64,000 bases of DNA from Amblyornis subalaris (lineage: Eukaryota; Chordata; Aves; Passeriformes; Ptilonorhynchidae): NCBI GenBank assembly GCA_018881555.1, contig JACAXG010000170.1:959188-1023187 (forward strand), read 5' to 3'. The notes under the pieces were generated by a model. The model was not told the origin of the DNA and did not search any database. It saw only the letters and a list, made by a program, of their open reading frames with translations. Made by a program: the position numbers and the translations under genes. Position 1 is the stretch's first letter. Every line of letters begins with the position of its first letter. Of the stretch, positions 1 to 12,847 are shown piece by piece.

Positions 1-2434
1 TTGTGCCTGACAATCCAGCCATGGGAAATTCTGGGCTCATTTAGAGGCTTTGTGCTTCTGCTTGGTTTTAAAGTTTAGAAGTTTAGCGTGTTGGATNATA
101 CAGGAAGGTCAATAATCAAATTGCAGAGGGAAAAATCAAAAACCACCATGGCAACTCTGTGTTCAAAGGTCTCTGGAAGCCAATCCAGCATCCCAGACTC
201 AGAGTAGGTTGTTCTGTGCTGCTGTGCCCACAACCTCTGCACGGGGCTGGGGAAGAGAAAGGCAGAGCCTTCAGGAAAACACCATCACAGCCAGTTAGGG
301 ACACAATTTGCTTTTCTCCAGGTACTCAGTGGGCAGGAGAGCAGTGATGGTGAGAAGAGGGAGGGTTCACCCCACACATCAAAGGAATTTTGCCATACTC
401 TGGTCTGAACTCTGAGACCTCCCATAAAAGCACTCGGTTCCCTTTTCAGTGAATGCTTTTTTACTACTTCTGTTGGGAGAACACAGAGTGATGTGTTGGC
501 GAGCTGTGTGGCCCATTTGGGGTGCAGATATTGGGGAAATGTGCAGTTCTGCAGGAGCAGCCCCATCTCCCCACGGCGCTGCCGCGGAGCTGCCCTGCTC
601 CTGCCGGGACGACTGGAGCTCCATCCCAAACAGCAGCAGATCACCGTGGGACAGAACAAACCCACTGGGTTCTCTCACAGCCCCACGGTGAGAAGCTCCT
701 GGGGTTTTACAGCTGCTCTGGGAGACATCCGTGGGCNCTCAGCAGGGATGGAGGGCATGGGCAGGGAGTGCACAGGGCTGGACACAGCTGGAATTGCATC
801 AGTTTTTGTCACATTGCTGAGGTCAGACCCTTCACTCCTTGTGTTGTAGGTTCTGACAAGGAAAGTACCATGATGCTGGTTCACACTGCAGCAGAGTCCA
901 CTTCTCCTAATCCCTCCACTAACTGTGCTTCNGCAGAGTTTCTGCTGCTGGATTTCAGCTTTTTTCCCTCTGGAAGTTGTCTATTATCTCTTCCCCCAGC
1001 CATGGCTCGTGCGTTAAGGTGTTTTTTCCTTTCTGACAGATTTTGGCAGTTTGTGGGAGCTTCACTGTGCGAGTAGCGAGGATTACACTGGGACTGGTGG
1101 TGACTGTCACACCAGAAGGCAGCTTCTGCCACCCCTCTGCAAAGGGAGGCTGGGTCTTGTTTGTGACATGAGAATTATTTTGCCCTCGGCTCTCAGAAAC
1201 TTCACACTCCTGTTTTCCTCACAGGTACGTGTTCTTAGGGATGTGCCAGCCCTCAAATCACACGATGGGAGAACTTTTTAAGTCTCGGATGTGCAGACTT
1301 CATCCCTGACAGCTGAGAGTCTGGTTCATTTTTGATGTACTTCTCCTTCCTACAATATCCCTGAGAGATTGAAAAGGACTTTTACTCCCATTTTTTTCAA
1401 TGCAGAGGTAGAAAATGCCACAGCCAAATTTAGTGAGGATGCCTGTGGACAAAGGATAAAATGGAGATCTGGAATCCCAAGTTGTATTTGACTCCCTGAC
1501 AACAACCACATCACCAATTAGGACTGACAGCAGGACACTGAGCCTGGCCCTTTTAAAAATACATAAGGTTTTTCTTGCAAGTTGTTGTCAGTCTTGAGCT
1601 GACTGTGATTATCCAAGGAAACTCGGATTTTATGTCCTATATGTCCAGGAGAATGCATTTTTGTGATGAAAAATTGAAATNTGCCAATAAAACCAATTCC
1701 TTGGGATGCAAGAGAATTCTGATTGACTCGTGGCTAAATTTGTCAGAGAAAGAAAGTTTATCCAACTCTGCTTGTACTGTATACAAACACTTTATTAACC
1801 AGGGCTNACTTCCATTATTCCTTGTGAGACCACTGAGGAATAAAAAGTCTTTTCTTTGTGCTGAATACATGAAATATTCAGTTAAATCTGGGAAATTTCC
1901 CTGGCTTTCAATCATCTCCCTGACTTGTCAGAGCATAAGGTGCGCCAGGGATAGAGCACTTGGTATTTTACCCCATGTTCTTTCTGTCTCCTGTTTTTTT
2001 TGCCTTGGAAAACAGTGGAAAGAGGTGAGGTTGAAGGCTGTAAAGCAGTTAAGAACTTTATGTGTCATTTTGATGGAGTCAGTGGTCGGGTTTCACCCAC
2101 AGACTGTGCCTTGATGAAAACAGTGAAGCTCTTTGCTCGGAGATCTGACACCGAAACCCTACACTGGCCCTTTTAAATGCACAGAATTCTGTGTCTGTCC
2201 CATATGAAGACTCTGTTACACGGCAGATGTCTGGTTAAAAAGCAACATTCGGGACGGAAAGCGCAAAAAAAATTGAATTTCATAATTAGTTCCCATTGTC
2301 CTCCTGTCCTCCTGTTGCCTTTCCCACTGCTGCTTTCCTCTGCTGCTGCCACGGAACACATTCTATATCTGAAGGTGCAGTCGGGGGGCTGATGTTTTCG
2401 AATGCCTACCTGCACGATGGTCAATCCCTGTGGT

Positions 2435-2530
2435 CGGAGCGATCCATCTGTCCCGTTCATCCCAAGCGGAGCAGCCGCGCGGCTCCGGGAGCACACGGCT
2501 CCACGCAGCCCTTCCGCCCGGCTGGCATCT
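2435..2530. other. Short CpG-rich patch
   Basis: About a dozen CpG dinucleotides fall within roughly 100 bases, in a neighbourhood that is otherwise CpG-poor. Short frames open on both strands through it, as expected from GC-rich composition. No TATA-like box or splice signal was noted. It is too short to call a CpG island and could be a small regulatory element or simply a local GC-rich patch. Confidence 0.4.
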
Positions 2531-4965
2531 CCGTATCCCACACATGTGCACCAGCCATCTCCCAGCTCTTTGTGCCAGGCCACCCATAAGTTACTCTTTT
2601 CTTTTCAGCTCAGCCCGTGAGCAGAGATCTCGGATAAAATCACGTTTGGCCGGCCTGTGTCAATTGCAAGAGGCTGAAACAGATTTTAGATGCTGAGACT
2701 CCTATGGATAATTTATTTTTTAGGGGCCAAACCTCCAAAAATCAAACCTGCCCAATGCTTCTAGCTGTAACTGGGGCCTTGACTTAGAATCAACCATGTT
2801 CAGTGGAGCCTGAGATGACGAATTTAGAGCATTTTAAGCACGTGCTCGGGTGTAAACATGATGGATTCACCCGCAGCAAATGGAAGGTAGACACAATTTC
2901 TGTGGTGACGTTCCCAAAGAGGTAATTCTGTGCCACAAAAAGCAATGGTGCCTGATTTCAGTGATGAGCTGTGTCAGTGTGTATAACCAAACTGTTCCCT
3001 TCTCTGTTCGGGTCCCACGCTAGAAAGAGTTGTGAACCTTTGAAAAGAAACATTGATTTGATCCCTCCATTTTCTACTTTGNACCTGTAGCTGCTACAGC
3101 TGTTTAATTTTTTTGTTTTGCACTTGAAAAAAGAGGAAACATCATCACTTTCCTTGTCATATCTTTTCTTTTTTTTTTTTTTTGTTGCCTTATGCAAAGC
3201 CTTTTTGATTTAACAGCACTTGTCTGTGCACTTTCATGTTCTTCCTTTGGAATCCCTCNCTGTAGTGTGAATAAACGTTATTTGTGTCAGCAGCTAATCT
3301 TACTCTAAAGCCTGTATTGTTATTAATATGTTTATTCAATACTGTTTATTCCAGCCCCGACTTACGCATTCCCAAGCCCTTTATTTCTGTGTGCCCGCTG
3401 TCCATCAATCCTAACCCTCTGTCGGGATTAGAGGGATGAGGGATTACCCGTGCGAAACATCTGTCACTGCCACTGCTGGCAGAGCTGCAGGGCTGGGCAT
3501 GGAGGGGCCAGAGCCTGGATTANAGCTGGACCAGAGCTCGGTGCTGCTTCTCCCTGGGCCTGACTCCACAGCCAGGGCTGCTGGACACCTTTCCACCCCT
3601 TCTTTTTCCCGTGGGAATGTATCCCAAGTGTCTGTGCTCAGCACTGCTGCACTCGGTGATAACCCTTCCTACAGTGCCCCCAGCCACTGTTTAAACAGGT
3701 AAAAATGCACAAAAACTGAGATTAATTTGAGTGTAAATGCTAGTGGTTTAATGGAAAAGTAGCTTTGAATAACTATGTTAATTTATTTCTAACATCATCT
3801 GGGTTTAGAAAAGCATTTAATCCCTGGAGAATCTTTGCCTCGTGTCCCAGGGTGGAATTTTGTAAGATTTGAATGCAGCTGCAAAGAAAACAAGTGGCAT
3901 TCCTGAGAGCTCAGCATGGAGTTTGGAGAGCCCCATTGGACAGCCTGCATGGATCTGGATGTAGCCAGGACCAGTCGTGCTGTGGTGCAACCTCACAGTT
4001 TGTGTGAGAATAAATGAAAATTCTGCTAATTACAAACCTTTATCCAAACTTGAACTGAAGGAGCCTAAGCCTAAACTCTCAATAGAGGTAAAACTGGAGG
4101 AGGTGCTTTTTTCCAGATCTTTGTCAGGCCCTGGAATATTGACCCAGATCGTCAACCCATGCTGTCAAAATAGGACCATTAGCAGCATTCACTGCTCCTG
4201 TGGTAGAAACAACTTTCCTTCTAGAGATTTCTACAATTTTTCCAGACGTTTCTTTAAGAACATTTGTATGAAGCTGTAATGTTACATCTAAATCTGATGT
4301 GTGAACCAGCACAAACCTAACTTGGAATTAGACATAGAAATTCCTGACCATACCGCTGGTATTATTTTATAAATTTATTCTCTCGGTTTTGGCCTTGCTG
4401 TCACTGAGGCCAAAGCAATTTACATAGGTAGCATTTGCCATAATTTAGCTCGTTAGATATGCCATGTCAGAACCTGGCTAGCTAGGTATTATTTAGCTGC
4501 TTTATTTCTAAAGTCACTCACTTCTAATGCTCGAGCTCCAGGTGTCTCAGTGTGGACACTTGAAGTTTTCCAAACGTCTGTTTGGAATATTTATCTGGTT
4601 TATGAGCATCACGAAGCCTACTTGAGGCTGTTCATAATNGCATATATCTCCTCTAAATAAGAATATAAATCTGACAAAAATGGAATCTGAGACAGAACTT
4701 TTTTCCATAGGGAACCTTTAGTCCCTTTCCTGTGCTAAGCCATCCTTGTGCCTACACAAGTTCCTGTGTTACAGGAAAACAGCTCAAACACTCANTGCTA
4801 ACTTAGGTTTCTCCCTTTTCCTCTGCCTCCTGGTTGTCAGGAGCAGAGCTGTTCCTTTAAACTTTCTGATTGGTGCATAATTAAGGAGGTATATGGGACA
4901 ATAGCTTCTTATTTTAAAAAGCCATAAAGATTTAATGAGAACATGGCTTCAGGGCCTTCCTCGAT

Positions 4966-5006
4966 GAGAAGGGGGAAAAAAAAAAAGAGAAGAAGAAAGA
5001 GGAAGG
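4966..5006 (+). repeat. Pure purine tract (41 nt) with an A11 run
   Basis: Every base from 4966 to 5006 is A or G, including a run of 11 A at 4976-4986 followed by a GA-rich section. This is low-complexity sequence. No gene borders it. Confidence 0.85.
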
Positions 5007-6041
5007 CACACACGTATTGCTGGTTCCTAGAGAACCCTGCCGTAGCACAATGGAATATCTCCAGACAGCTGTGGAAATGAAATGCTGAGAGCTTTTGAAG
5101 AGGCAGCTAACAACAGGAGGAGAAAAGGACTTAATCCATCAGATGGAATGAGTGTGCTTTGCATGGAAATGATTCAGGCAAAGGGAGGCTGCCACTGGCC
5201 AAGTGCTTTTCGCTGCTCNTGGACCCTGATGTGCTTGGTCCGCTGCCGCCTTTGGTCTGGTTGGTACCATCACAACTTTGTGCCAGAAACACACCTCTGC
5301 TTTTTTAGGCCTTTTGTTCTCTGCCTAATTATTTCTAATTTGTCCCTTCCAATGTGGTTTCTCTTCTAATTTTCACTCTGGAGGTGTTTTCCTTTCTTTG
5401 CTGCTTTGTTCCGTGAGCACTGTTCTCACATCCCCGCTCCGCAGCCCTTTTAATCTCCCTGAGAGCAAACTGATGCATCACCTAAGACTGCTGCCTGTGA
5501 TCCTCATCGGGCTGCAAGAGGAGTTCAGAGGGACAGAGGGATGTACACCTTGCAAAAGCAGAATCTTTACCAATATTTTGCTCAAGACAAAGGGTTCCGA
5601 GTTTGAGCAGCGCTGTCTTTTTAGATTCACTGCAAGGGAGTGCAGTTCTGGAGATCTGTCCTTTAGCTGGCCCTTTGCAGCATAAAGTGCCCTTTGTTTA
5701 ACGTTGTGCTATAATGTAGAAAATCCCTCTCTGACAAAGTTCCCTGCAGTAGTATTCACCAGCACGTGGAAATAGTGCTGTGTGTTGGGAAGATGTGGAA
5801 AGAGGAAGCGATATTTATAGAGCAGATGCTAAATGAGCTGCATGCATTAACCAAAAGGCAGGATATACTTTCAGCATCATATGCTGTTGTTATATTCATT
5901 TGTGTTTAGCCACCCTAAAGCACATTGGGAAAGGTGCTNTGAATGGTCAGCCCAGAGTGGTGGTCAGCTCTGTGACTTGTCAAGGGAAGAGCTTTGTCAG
6001 TCCCTGAGCAGAGCTAAGGTGCCACACACCTACTGTGGGAA

Positions 6042-6506
6042 GCACAGAATGGCCTGGCTTGGAAGCGACCTCAAAGCCCATCCAGTGCCACCNCTGCCAT
6101 GGGCAGGGACACCTTCCACTAGCCCAGNNTGCTCCAANCCCNNNCCAACCTGGCCTTGGACACTNCCAGGGNTCCAGGGGCAGCCACAGCTTCTCTGGGC
6201 ANCCTGTGCCAGGGCCTCCCCACCCTCCCAGGGAACAATTCCTTCCCAATATCCCATCTANCCCTGCCCTCTGGCAGTGGGAAGCCATTCCCCCTTGTCC
6301 TGTCCCTCCATCCCTTGCAAAGAGTCTCTCTCCATNTTTCNTNNGGCTCCTTCAGGCCCTGCAAGGCCACAATGAGGTCACCCCAAAGCTTCTCCTCTCC
6401 AGGCTGAACAATCCCAGCTCTCCCAGCCTTTCCTCCCAGCAGAGCTGCTCCATCCCTNTGCTCATCCTGGTGCCTCTTCTGGCCTCTCTCCAGCAGCTCC
6501 ATGTCC
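6042..6506 (-). mobile_element. CR1 LINE fragment, 3' end, minus strand
   Basis: Read on the minus strand, this ends in the CR1 3' signature: a CCTTCCA-like block, the CCATGGCAGNGGTGGCAC core, then a remnant of the terminal ATTCTGTG. Upstream of it lie the conserved CR1 segments for 'gctgtggctgcccctgga' and 'caggttgcccagagaagctg'. It is 5'-truncated, as nearly all avian CR1 copies are, and keeps only part of the end of ORF2 and the 3' UTR, so it is not coding. Frames read across it are repeat by-products. It holds 16 ambiguous bases, far above background. It is very similar to the copy at 50579-51187, so both probably belong to the same subfamily. Confidence 0.95.
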
Positions 6507-8847
6507 AGAATAACGATCAGAAGGGAGCCAAAAGCTCAGAATAAATGTGGAGCCTAAACAGAAACAAATGGTGTCACCTTTTGCCCNGAGGCAGACAGCA
6601 AGAAAAAATAAACACAACAGCCCTGCCCCTTCCCAGCAGGTCAGGGACACCACAGCAGAGCGGGGCTGCACCTTGGGCTCTCTGTCCTGCTGCTCTCTCT
6701 GTTTCCACAGGACNGGGTGAAAGTGCTCCGGGCCTCTGGCTGTCCAGACAGAGATGCCTTCGTCTGGCTTTGTCTGATGAGACCCATTCCTGGCCCTCTG
6801 AAAGTTGTGAATTTTGCAAAGCTGATCCAGAGCTGCTGTAATCAGTGCAACTTTTCTGTCCATTATCCTTGCTGCTCATGGAACTAAGTCTTGAGCTCCC
6901 CACTTTGCAGCATTAATTAACCTGTACCCTTTGTTGCCAACATTTATTGTACAAACATCCTCTCTGCATGCTCTCCCAGCTATCACGTGGATCAGCTGAC
7001 TGGGTGCATTTCCACACCTTCTCCTACAAAGACTGTTCCCAAGATGGATTCATATCCTTTCCAAAAAATAGATCAAATTAGTCCTATTGGACTATGTGTA
7101 GCCATAGGAGGCTCCAAAGCTTTTTCAGAGACTTTTTTTCGAGCTTTTTACATTTTAGGCTAAAGTATAAAGAAGTCTCTTCTGTTTGATACATATACAA
7201 ATGCTCTGTGTTTTCAGAAGCCTTTCTTGTGCTTCAAAAATCGCCATTTCTTTTGTGTGCCTCTATTCAGCAAGTTTCCTGTTGGTGGTCAGAGCAGTTA
7301 AAATAGGGGGTTTTAGTATGTTTTTTACTGTTGTGCTTTAAAGATTCTGACTGTTGCAATAATGCTAGGTTAAGAGCTCAGCTTTATCTGGTACCTTGTC
7401 CACGCAGATGAACAGATGGATTCACTCACATACGTGCTCATATGGAATAGACATCCCATTATTTACCCTTGGTTTCCTGCAGCAGATTGTGCAATGTAAA
7501 GTCATTGTAAAAGTCATCTTGTAGTGCCTGGCCTCAGCTTTGGGGTCACCCTCAGCCTCTAGAAACACAAACACAACGAGTATTTTGACATGTCAAGCTC
7601 TAAAGCTCTCTAGGAGCCTGGAAATAGTCTGTGACTGAATGAAGAATGTGTGCAAGGCTGGAATATACCAAAACAAAGCAGAAGTGATTCAACCTGTGTT
7701 GTAAAAAAAACCCCAAACTGTTGCAGTTTTCCAGCCAAGGAAACTTTGTGCTGAGAGAGAGCCGAATTTGACTTCTCTATTTTATTTTATTCTGTTTTTT
7801 GGCATAGCTAGAGCAGCTTGCCTGTGTGAGATGCTCCCAGCAGAGCTGCANCTGGGGCACTGGGGTGTTCCATGAGGTGCTGCTGCTGGGGTTTGCTGGA
7901 GGGAGGGCTGGGGGTGGCTGCCTTTGCTGTNGGGGTGTTTGGGAACTTTCAGGCTCTGAGAGCTGCTTTGCTCTCTGCTGCCCTGTTCAGTTGGCAGGGA
8001 ACATTTTAGCTGTCTGCCTGTAAAANTAAGGAAGAGCAAAGGACATTCCTGGGATGCTGGGCCCTTCCCACACAGGCAGGGCTGCTCTGCAGTGAGAGCC
8101 ATGTGGTTTGCAGCATGTGCAGACCCTCTGTGTCCCCTCTGCCCCTCCTGCTCCTCTGATCCCACCTTTTGTTCTGCTCTCTTGCATTTCTCCATGTGCA
8201 CAGATGTTTTGAGTGGCAGTTTCTGATTTCCTTTGAAGCCTAAAAACATGGTCATGGGTTCTTGTAGGAGAGATCNTGTTTAATTTGTCTTAATCTGTGT
8301 GGTGTGGAATCAGTGCAAAGCTACAGTAGAAATTGGTTGTCTTTAAAGTGTAGATATTCCTTGAGGTATTGAGATCCCTGAGTGTGGAAAAGCACAAATT
8401 TGTGATTCAAGAGTTCCCTGCCTGCTGTTAAAGTCAAGGGATGCTTTCCATTAATAACTGGGGTTTGTCGCTTTCAGATTTTTCCCCAAAATTTTAGCNG
8501 CACAGACTCAAAATTTCCATGGTGGGTGTTAAATACTGTCCTGACAGGCACAGNGGAAGGCTCCAGAATAATTGTCTGCAGAGCAAGGTTTAAACAGGCA
8601 GCAATAAATAAGATTTAGGTCGTGCATTGAGCAGGGATGAGAAAACAAAATATCGAATGGCTGTTCATTAAGTAAGCACTGCCTGTTGCACTGGGGCAGG
8701 GAAAATGTGGCGAAGTAGCACAGCTGTAAAGTATATCTTTNTGATTTATGTGTGTATATATGCCATGGACAGGTATTCAAGTTCCATGGTAATGTCAGTG
8801 GCACTTCCTAACTTCTAAGCTTTGATGCTGCATCCTCACTAGCGAGG

Positions 8848-8880
8848 ATGTGTGTGTGTGTTATATTTATGTGTGTGCTA
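8848..8880 (+). repeat. (TG)n-rich simple repeat
   Basis: A short alternating TG run at 8848-8861 is followed by a TA-rich spacer and a second short GTGTGTG run. It is short enough to be weakly polymorphic at most. Confidence 0.7.
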
Positions 8881-11621
8881 CTTCATTCTCTGGTCGATTG
8901 TAATGAAATTAACTGTGTCATCAAGTCTTAAAAANGCTTTTCAGTTAATTCCAGTGTTTCTGAATACCTTTGAAATCAGAGAGAAATAACCAACTTGCTG
9001 GGTTCCCAGTGTAAGCCTTTTATGTGACAGTTCCAACAAGCAATGTCTGCAAAGCCATTAGAATGAATGGCATGATTGCAAACTGATTATTGCATGAGAG
9101 AGGACAGAATTGGTGTTTAGCATAATATTGCTTCCCTTTATGTTTTGAAAACCTTAGTTCTAGGGAATACAGTAGAACTTTAATTTAAGCCTAATTGTTG
9201 GAATTTAGTGTTGTGCTGAAATGTCAATTTTCATTTCATAGCAGAACTGAGGCTTTACAAACACCATGGGATTTCTTGCCAGCTTCAGTGGAGAAACTGC
9301 TGAAACCTGCACAAAGCAGCTAAGATGTGCAAACCTCTATTTAGCTTAACAGATAGATCATGCTCGGAGGCAAAGTGGGNGTTATTGCCCAGGGTGATCC
9401 AGTGCAGCAGGAGAGATCCGTGTTTGGGATGCCTGGTGCTAAAGCAGCCAAGGCCACACACCTCACGGGGGGCACCTGCAGTGACCCAAGCTTCCCCGAA
9501 GGAATCATTCTCCAGATGGATCTGGGATGTGGAGGACGCTCAGGGAGAGCTACAGTGTTTTCAGATGGGTTGAAATTTGTTGTGATCACTGTTGTTGAGA
9601 GCTGCTGCATCAGCCATCAAAAAATAGTAATTATAACAAAATATGGGAAGGATGGGTTTCACATCAAGAACTTAGATTGACAGAGTTGTATATGACACTC
9701 CTGGGTCATAAATTTAATACAGGTAACAAAAGTGGGCTCAAACTCCAAAGGCAGCTGCCTCGTGGCCCTTGGAGCAAAGCACGTGGTGCAAATTCCAGCT
9801 CAGTCCCTGCCTGGTCACTGAACTGCTGCCAGCACAGGGCACTGGCCCCAGCCAGCCCTCAGAATTCCCTGATTCTCTCAGGGAACTTGGGTTCCTTGCA
9901 GTGTAAGGTGTGTTCTGTAGCACCCCGACCTGGAGATGAGGTTTAACACTAAACCCCTGTGTGCTGGTGGTGCAGACACACAGCAAAGTGTGAAAGAGCA
10001 GCCTGACAGCNGAACCCCCGACTGAGTAACAGAACTGGGAATGAATCCATGGCAAAAGCCAGCGATGAGGCTTTTCTCCTTCAAAAATGTATCCTGTACC
10101 TGCTGCACGAGTCCAACCCTGCATTAACTCTCCTTAGCACCCACAGCAGCTCATTGTGTGCTGCTCTGCCTCCCTGCTCCCCTCTGGCTCCAGGGNCTGA
10201 CTGAGCCAGGCTGAATTTTCTCCATTCCTCCCCCTGCCATAGTTCCAGACCCTTCCTTTGGGAACCACCCAGCACCTCTTGGTAGCAGGAACCTGCATCC
10301 ATGTCTCTTTGTCTCTCCTTTATTGTACATGTTTCCTTCTCTCCTCTTTTCACTTCTGCATCTCCAGGTGCTGCTTCCTGAGCATGTGAAACGTGGGAGA
10401 GGCAGAAGGGCAGGATGGCAGCGTGGGAGGCAGAGGCTCACTGGGGTCAGGAGCAGTGAGGCTGTGGAATATCCGTGTGTGCATGAGCTGGCATGAACTG
10501 GAGAGAACCTTTGTCACCCAAGAACCAACCAAACAAAGAGGTTTGGGGGGAAAATTAACTGTACTTAGCCTGTTGAGCAGAAGAGGGTATGAGTGTCATN
10601 TTTTTTGGCAGGCAGGAGAGAAGAGATTAAGATTTGAATGTGGGAATGAAAATGGCAAAAAGTTACGAGGAGGCAGGATAGTATGTTCATGATAGGGTTA
10701 AAGAGACATAGAGGAAGCAGGAAACAGTCCAGAAATTCATAGTTGACATTGCCCCCTGTTTTCAATATATAATTAGAACCTTTTTCAGAGGGAGGGAAGA
10801 GAAATGGAGTGGGAAAATGCTGTGGATCATGACACCTCTTAGTCTGATTTTAATTATCCTATAGAGGAGCAAGTCCTCTCTGCACAGATGGGCTTCTTTC
10901 CTCGCTCTGTAAAGTGCCTTAACCCTAACGTGTCTGATGGGCCTGGTAATTATAAGTTTTACAGGTTGAAATGTGGCTGGAAATTATCAGCACATTTAGA
11001 TGTGGCAGGACNTAGATATTGTAATAAGCCAATTTTTTTTATTCCATTTTCTTTGTTCTGAGTCTGAAGTCTCCANGTGGCTTGCACTGGGAGTGAAAAT
11101 CATGGTAAAGATCTTGCTGAAGCTCTGTATAATCAATTTAAAACAAGATCACTGTGAAAATGGGGCCATCGTCTTCTTGATTGCAACAAGTTGGATTCAA
11201 CCTTATCATGTAAGACTATTCCATCTTACATTTATGGAAACAGGAGTTAAAAATGCAGCCTGGTATGAGGTGGAAAAATAGACCTAACGGGACTGTTATA
11301 ACGAACACAATGATTTAAAATACCATGGAAAACTTGAAAATTCTGCTGTTCAAGTGCCTTTCTTCCTTAGAGAAAAAGTTCTCCTGGCCCTGCAGGGTGT
11401 CAGCAATGTTCACAGATTAGGCATATTTACTGAAATATTGATTGGATTATAATATTGGGAGGTTAGAATGAACATCTTGCACTGGTTCTCTTTGGGAAGG
11501 GATTTGGTCCTGCAATAAGGAGTGACTGTGCCAGGAGTTCTGNTGCTGCTGTTCAGCTAAATGCTCAGAGCAGCACAAAACTGGCTTTGAAGGCCTCTTA
11601 TTTTAGCCCTGATGAAAATTC

Positions 11622-11642
11622 TTTTTTTTTTTTCCCCCCCAG
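11622..11642 (+). repeat. T12-C7 pyrimidine tract ending in AG
   Basis: Twelve T are followed by seven C and then AG. The layout resembles a 3' splice site on the plus strand, but the sequence after the AG does not open a recognisable coding frame. I treat it as a homopolymer tract. Confidence 0.6.
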
Positions 11643-12624
11643 TACTTTTAAGGTTTTGTTTTTAAAGAATTATACCCTCTGCTCCTCTGAGTGTTCCTAC
11701 ACAAAGGTCTCCCCTCACGGTTGCTTTTAGCTGGGTTTCAGACCAACACAGCAGTCAGCTCCTGCTAATTCTGAACCCAAGGGGCTCCTCTTTCTGTACA
11801 TTCCTTAATTACATGGGTTATTAAATAGGGGGCAGAAATGCAGCAAATTGTGTGAAAGGGCTGTACACAGTGCAACAAAAACCCTGCTCCAGCCTGACCC
11901 ACATCCACATCCCACACCCAGGCTGCTGGGGGAAAGGAGGAACAACCACAGACTGCTGAAGGGTTTGGTGCCTACTTATTAAAATCACTGTCAGATTTCC
12001 TAACAGACTCCCTGGCACAGGAATTCCAAGACAGCCTGGAGACTGCAGGCTTGATACACTGAGGCTGTGTTTCACACAGGAGATACAGATCCCGAGGAAT
12101 ATGTCCCTAACAGACACACACAAACCCCCCACCTTCTCCCCAAAGCACAGTCCTGCCCCTCACTTGGTATGTCAAAAATTGCTTTCCTATTTTCTCAGCA
12201 CAGGAAAAATCCACGAAAGGAACCCCCAGTGCCCCTGTTTATAAATTCTGTTTTAGTGCTTGGTTCAGGGTTTTTTGTTAGGTTTTATTCTGAGTGTTTT
12301 GGGAGGTCTGGGAGCCGATGAGCGCTTGGTCTGTTCTGTTGTGGAATTTCCTGCCATCTCCCCATGCTTGGAAAAATACAGAATTCAATAGCAGCAGGGT
12401 TTTTGCTGAAACAGATTTGTTCCTGCCTGTCCCCAAACACATGTTCTCTTAAGCNCACGAGCAGGTGGCATCAGTATTTTCTCCCAGCGTCCCACCTGGA
12501 TTGTGGGATGGTGGATATTCACTGTGCTCACATTTATTGAAGGTGCTGCAGTGAGGAAAGGAGGGAGCTGCTCTGTTCTTGATTAAGAAAAGAAGCAATA
12601 GACATTCATGAATTGCAGCACAGA

Positions 12625-12847
12625 AGCAGCAGGTTGGATGTTAGCAAAGACACCCAAATGGCACAGAGGGGAAGGGCTGGAAGAGATTGCCCTGGGCTTG
12701 GGGAACATCCAACATTGTGGTTTTCAAGGAGAATGAGGCAAACGTCTGCCAAGGACCATGTGGGTATTGTTGGTCCTGCCCTGGGCAGGAGAACGTTGTA
12801 GCTGACCTATTGAGCCCCCTTCAGCCCTACTGGTTATGATTTTATGC
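12625..12847 (+). mobile_element. Old, diverged CR1 LINE fragment, plus strand
   Basis: The diverged matches follow CR1 order: GGTTGGATGTTAG, then CTGGAAGAGATTGCCCTGGG, then GGCAAACGTCTGCCA, then TTGGTCCTGCCCTGGGCAGG, then a degenerate CCTATTGAG..CTTCAGCCCTA block leading to a remnant of the terminal octamer (TATGATTTTATG). That order matches the 3' end of an ancient CR1 lineage distinct from the younger copies elsewhere in this window. It has many substitutions and small indels and is not coding. Confidence 0.8.

Larger units (their letters stand above)
1..6041. other. Unique noncoding sequence, no gene recognised
   Basis: No frame in this stretch gives a recognisable protein, and I see no CR1 copy. 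Its contents are a GC-rich patch near 570-615, a CpG-rich patch near 2435-2530, a run of 15 T at 3169-3183, an inverted repeat at 4386-4416, and an uninterrupted 41-base purine tract at 4966-5006. The rest is moderately AT-rich unique sequence, with scattered single Ns. Distant exons or enhancers cannot be excluded without a cross-species alignment. Confidence 0.7.
6507..12624. other. Unique noncoding sequence, no gene recognised
   Basis: No recognisable exon. Visible features are a TG run at 8848-8861, preceded by a near-perfect 20-bp palindrome (8831-8850), and a T12-C7 tract at 11622-11640 followed directly by AG. The last looks like a splice acceptor, but no downstream frame supports an exon. 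GC-richer stretches near 7810-8170 and 9780-10450 give short overlapping frames in several phases, which argues against coding. Confidence 0.7.

Noticed and set aside
5881..6544. Frames of 160-170 codons near 6 kb
   Set aside because: They translate the antisense of a CR1 copy. The same peptide motifs recur at 17.5, 24.3, 34.2, 46.4 and 50.7 kb, showing they are repeat by-products.
8831..8850. Near-perfect 20-bp palindrome beside a TG run
   Set aside because: One mismatch in ten pairs is at chance level for a window this size, with no other support.
11622..11642. Strong splice-acceptor-like tract
   Set aside because: No downstream frame or donor makes an exon. A homopolymer tract explains it.
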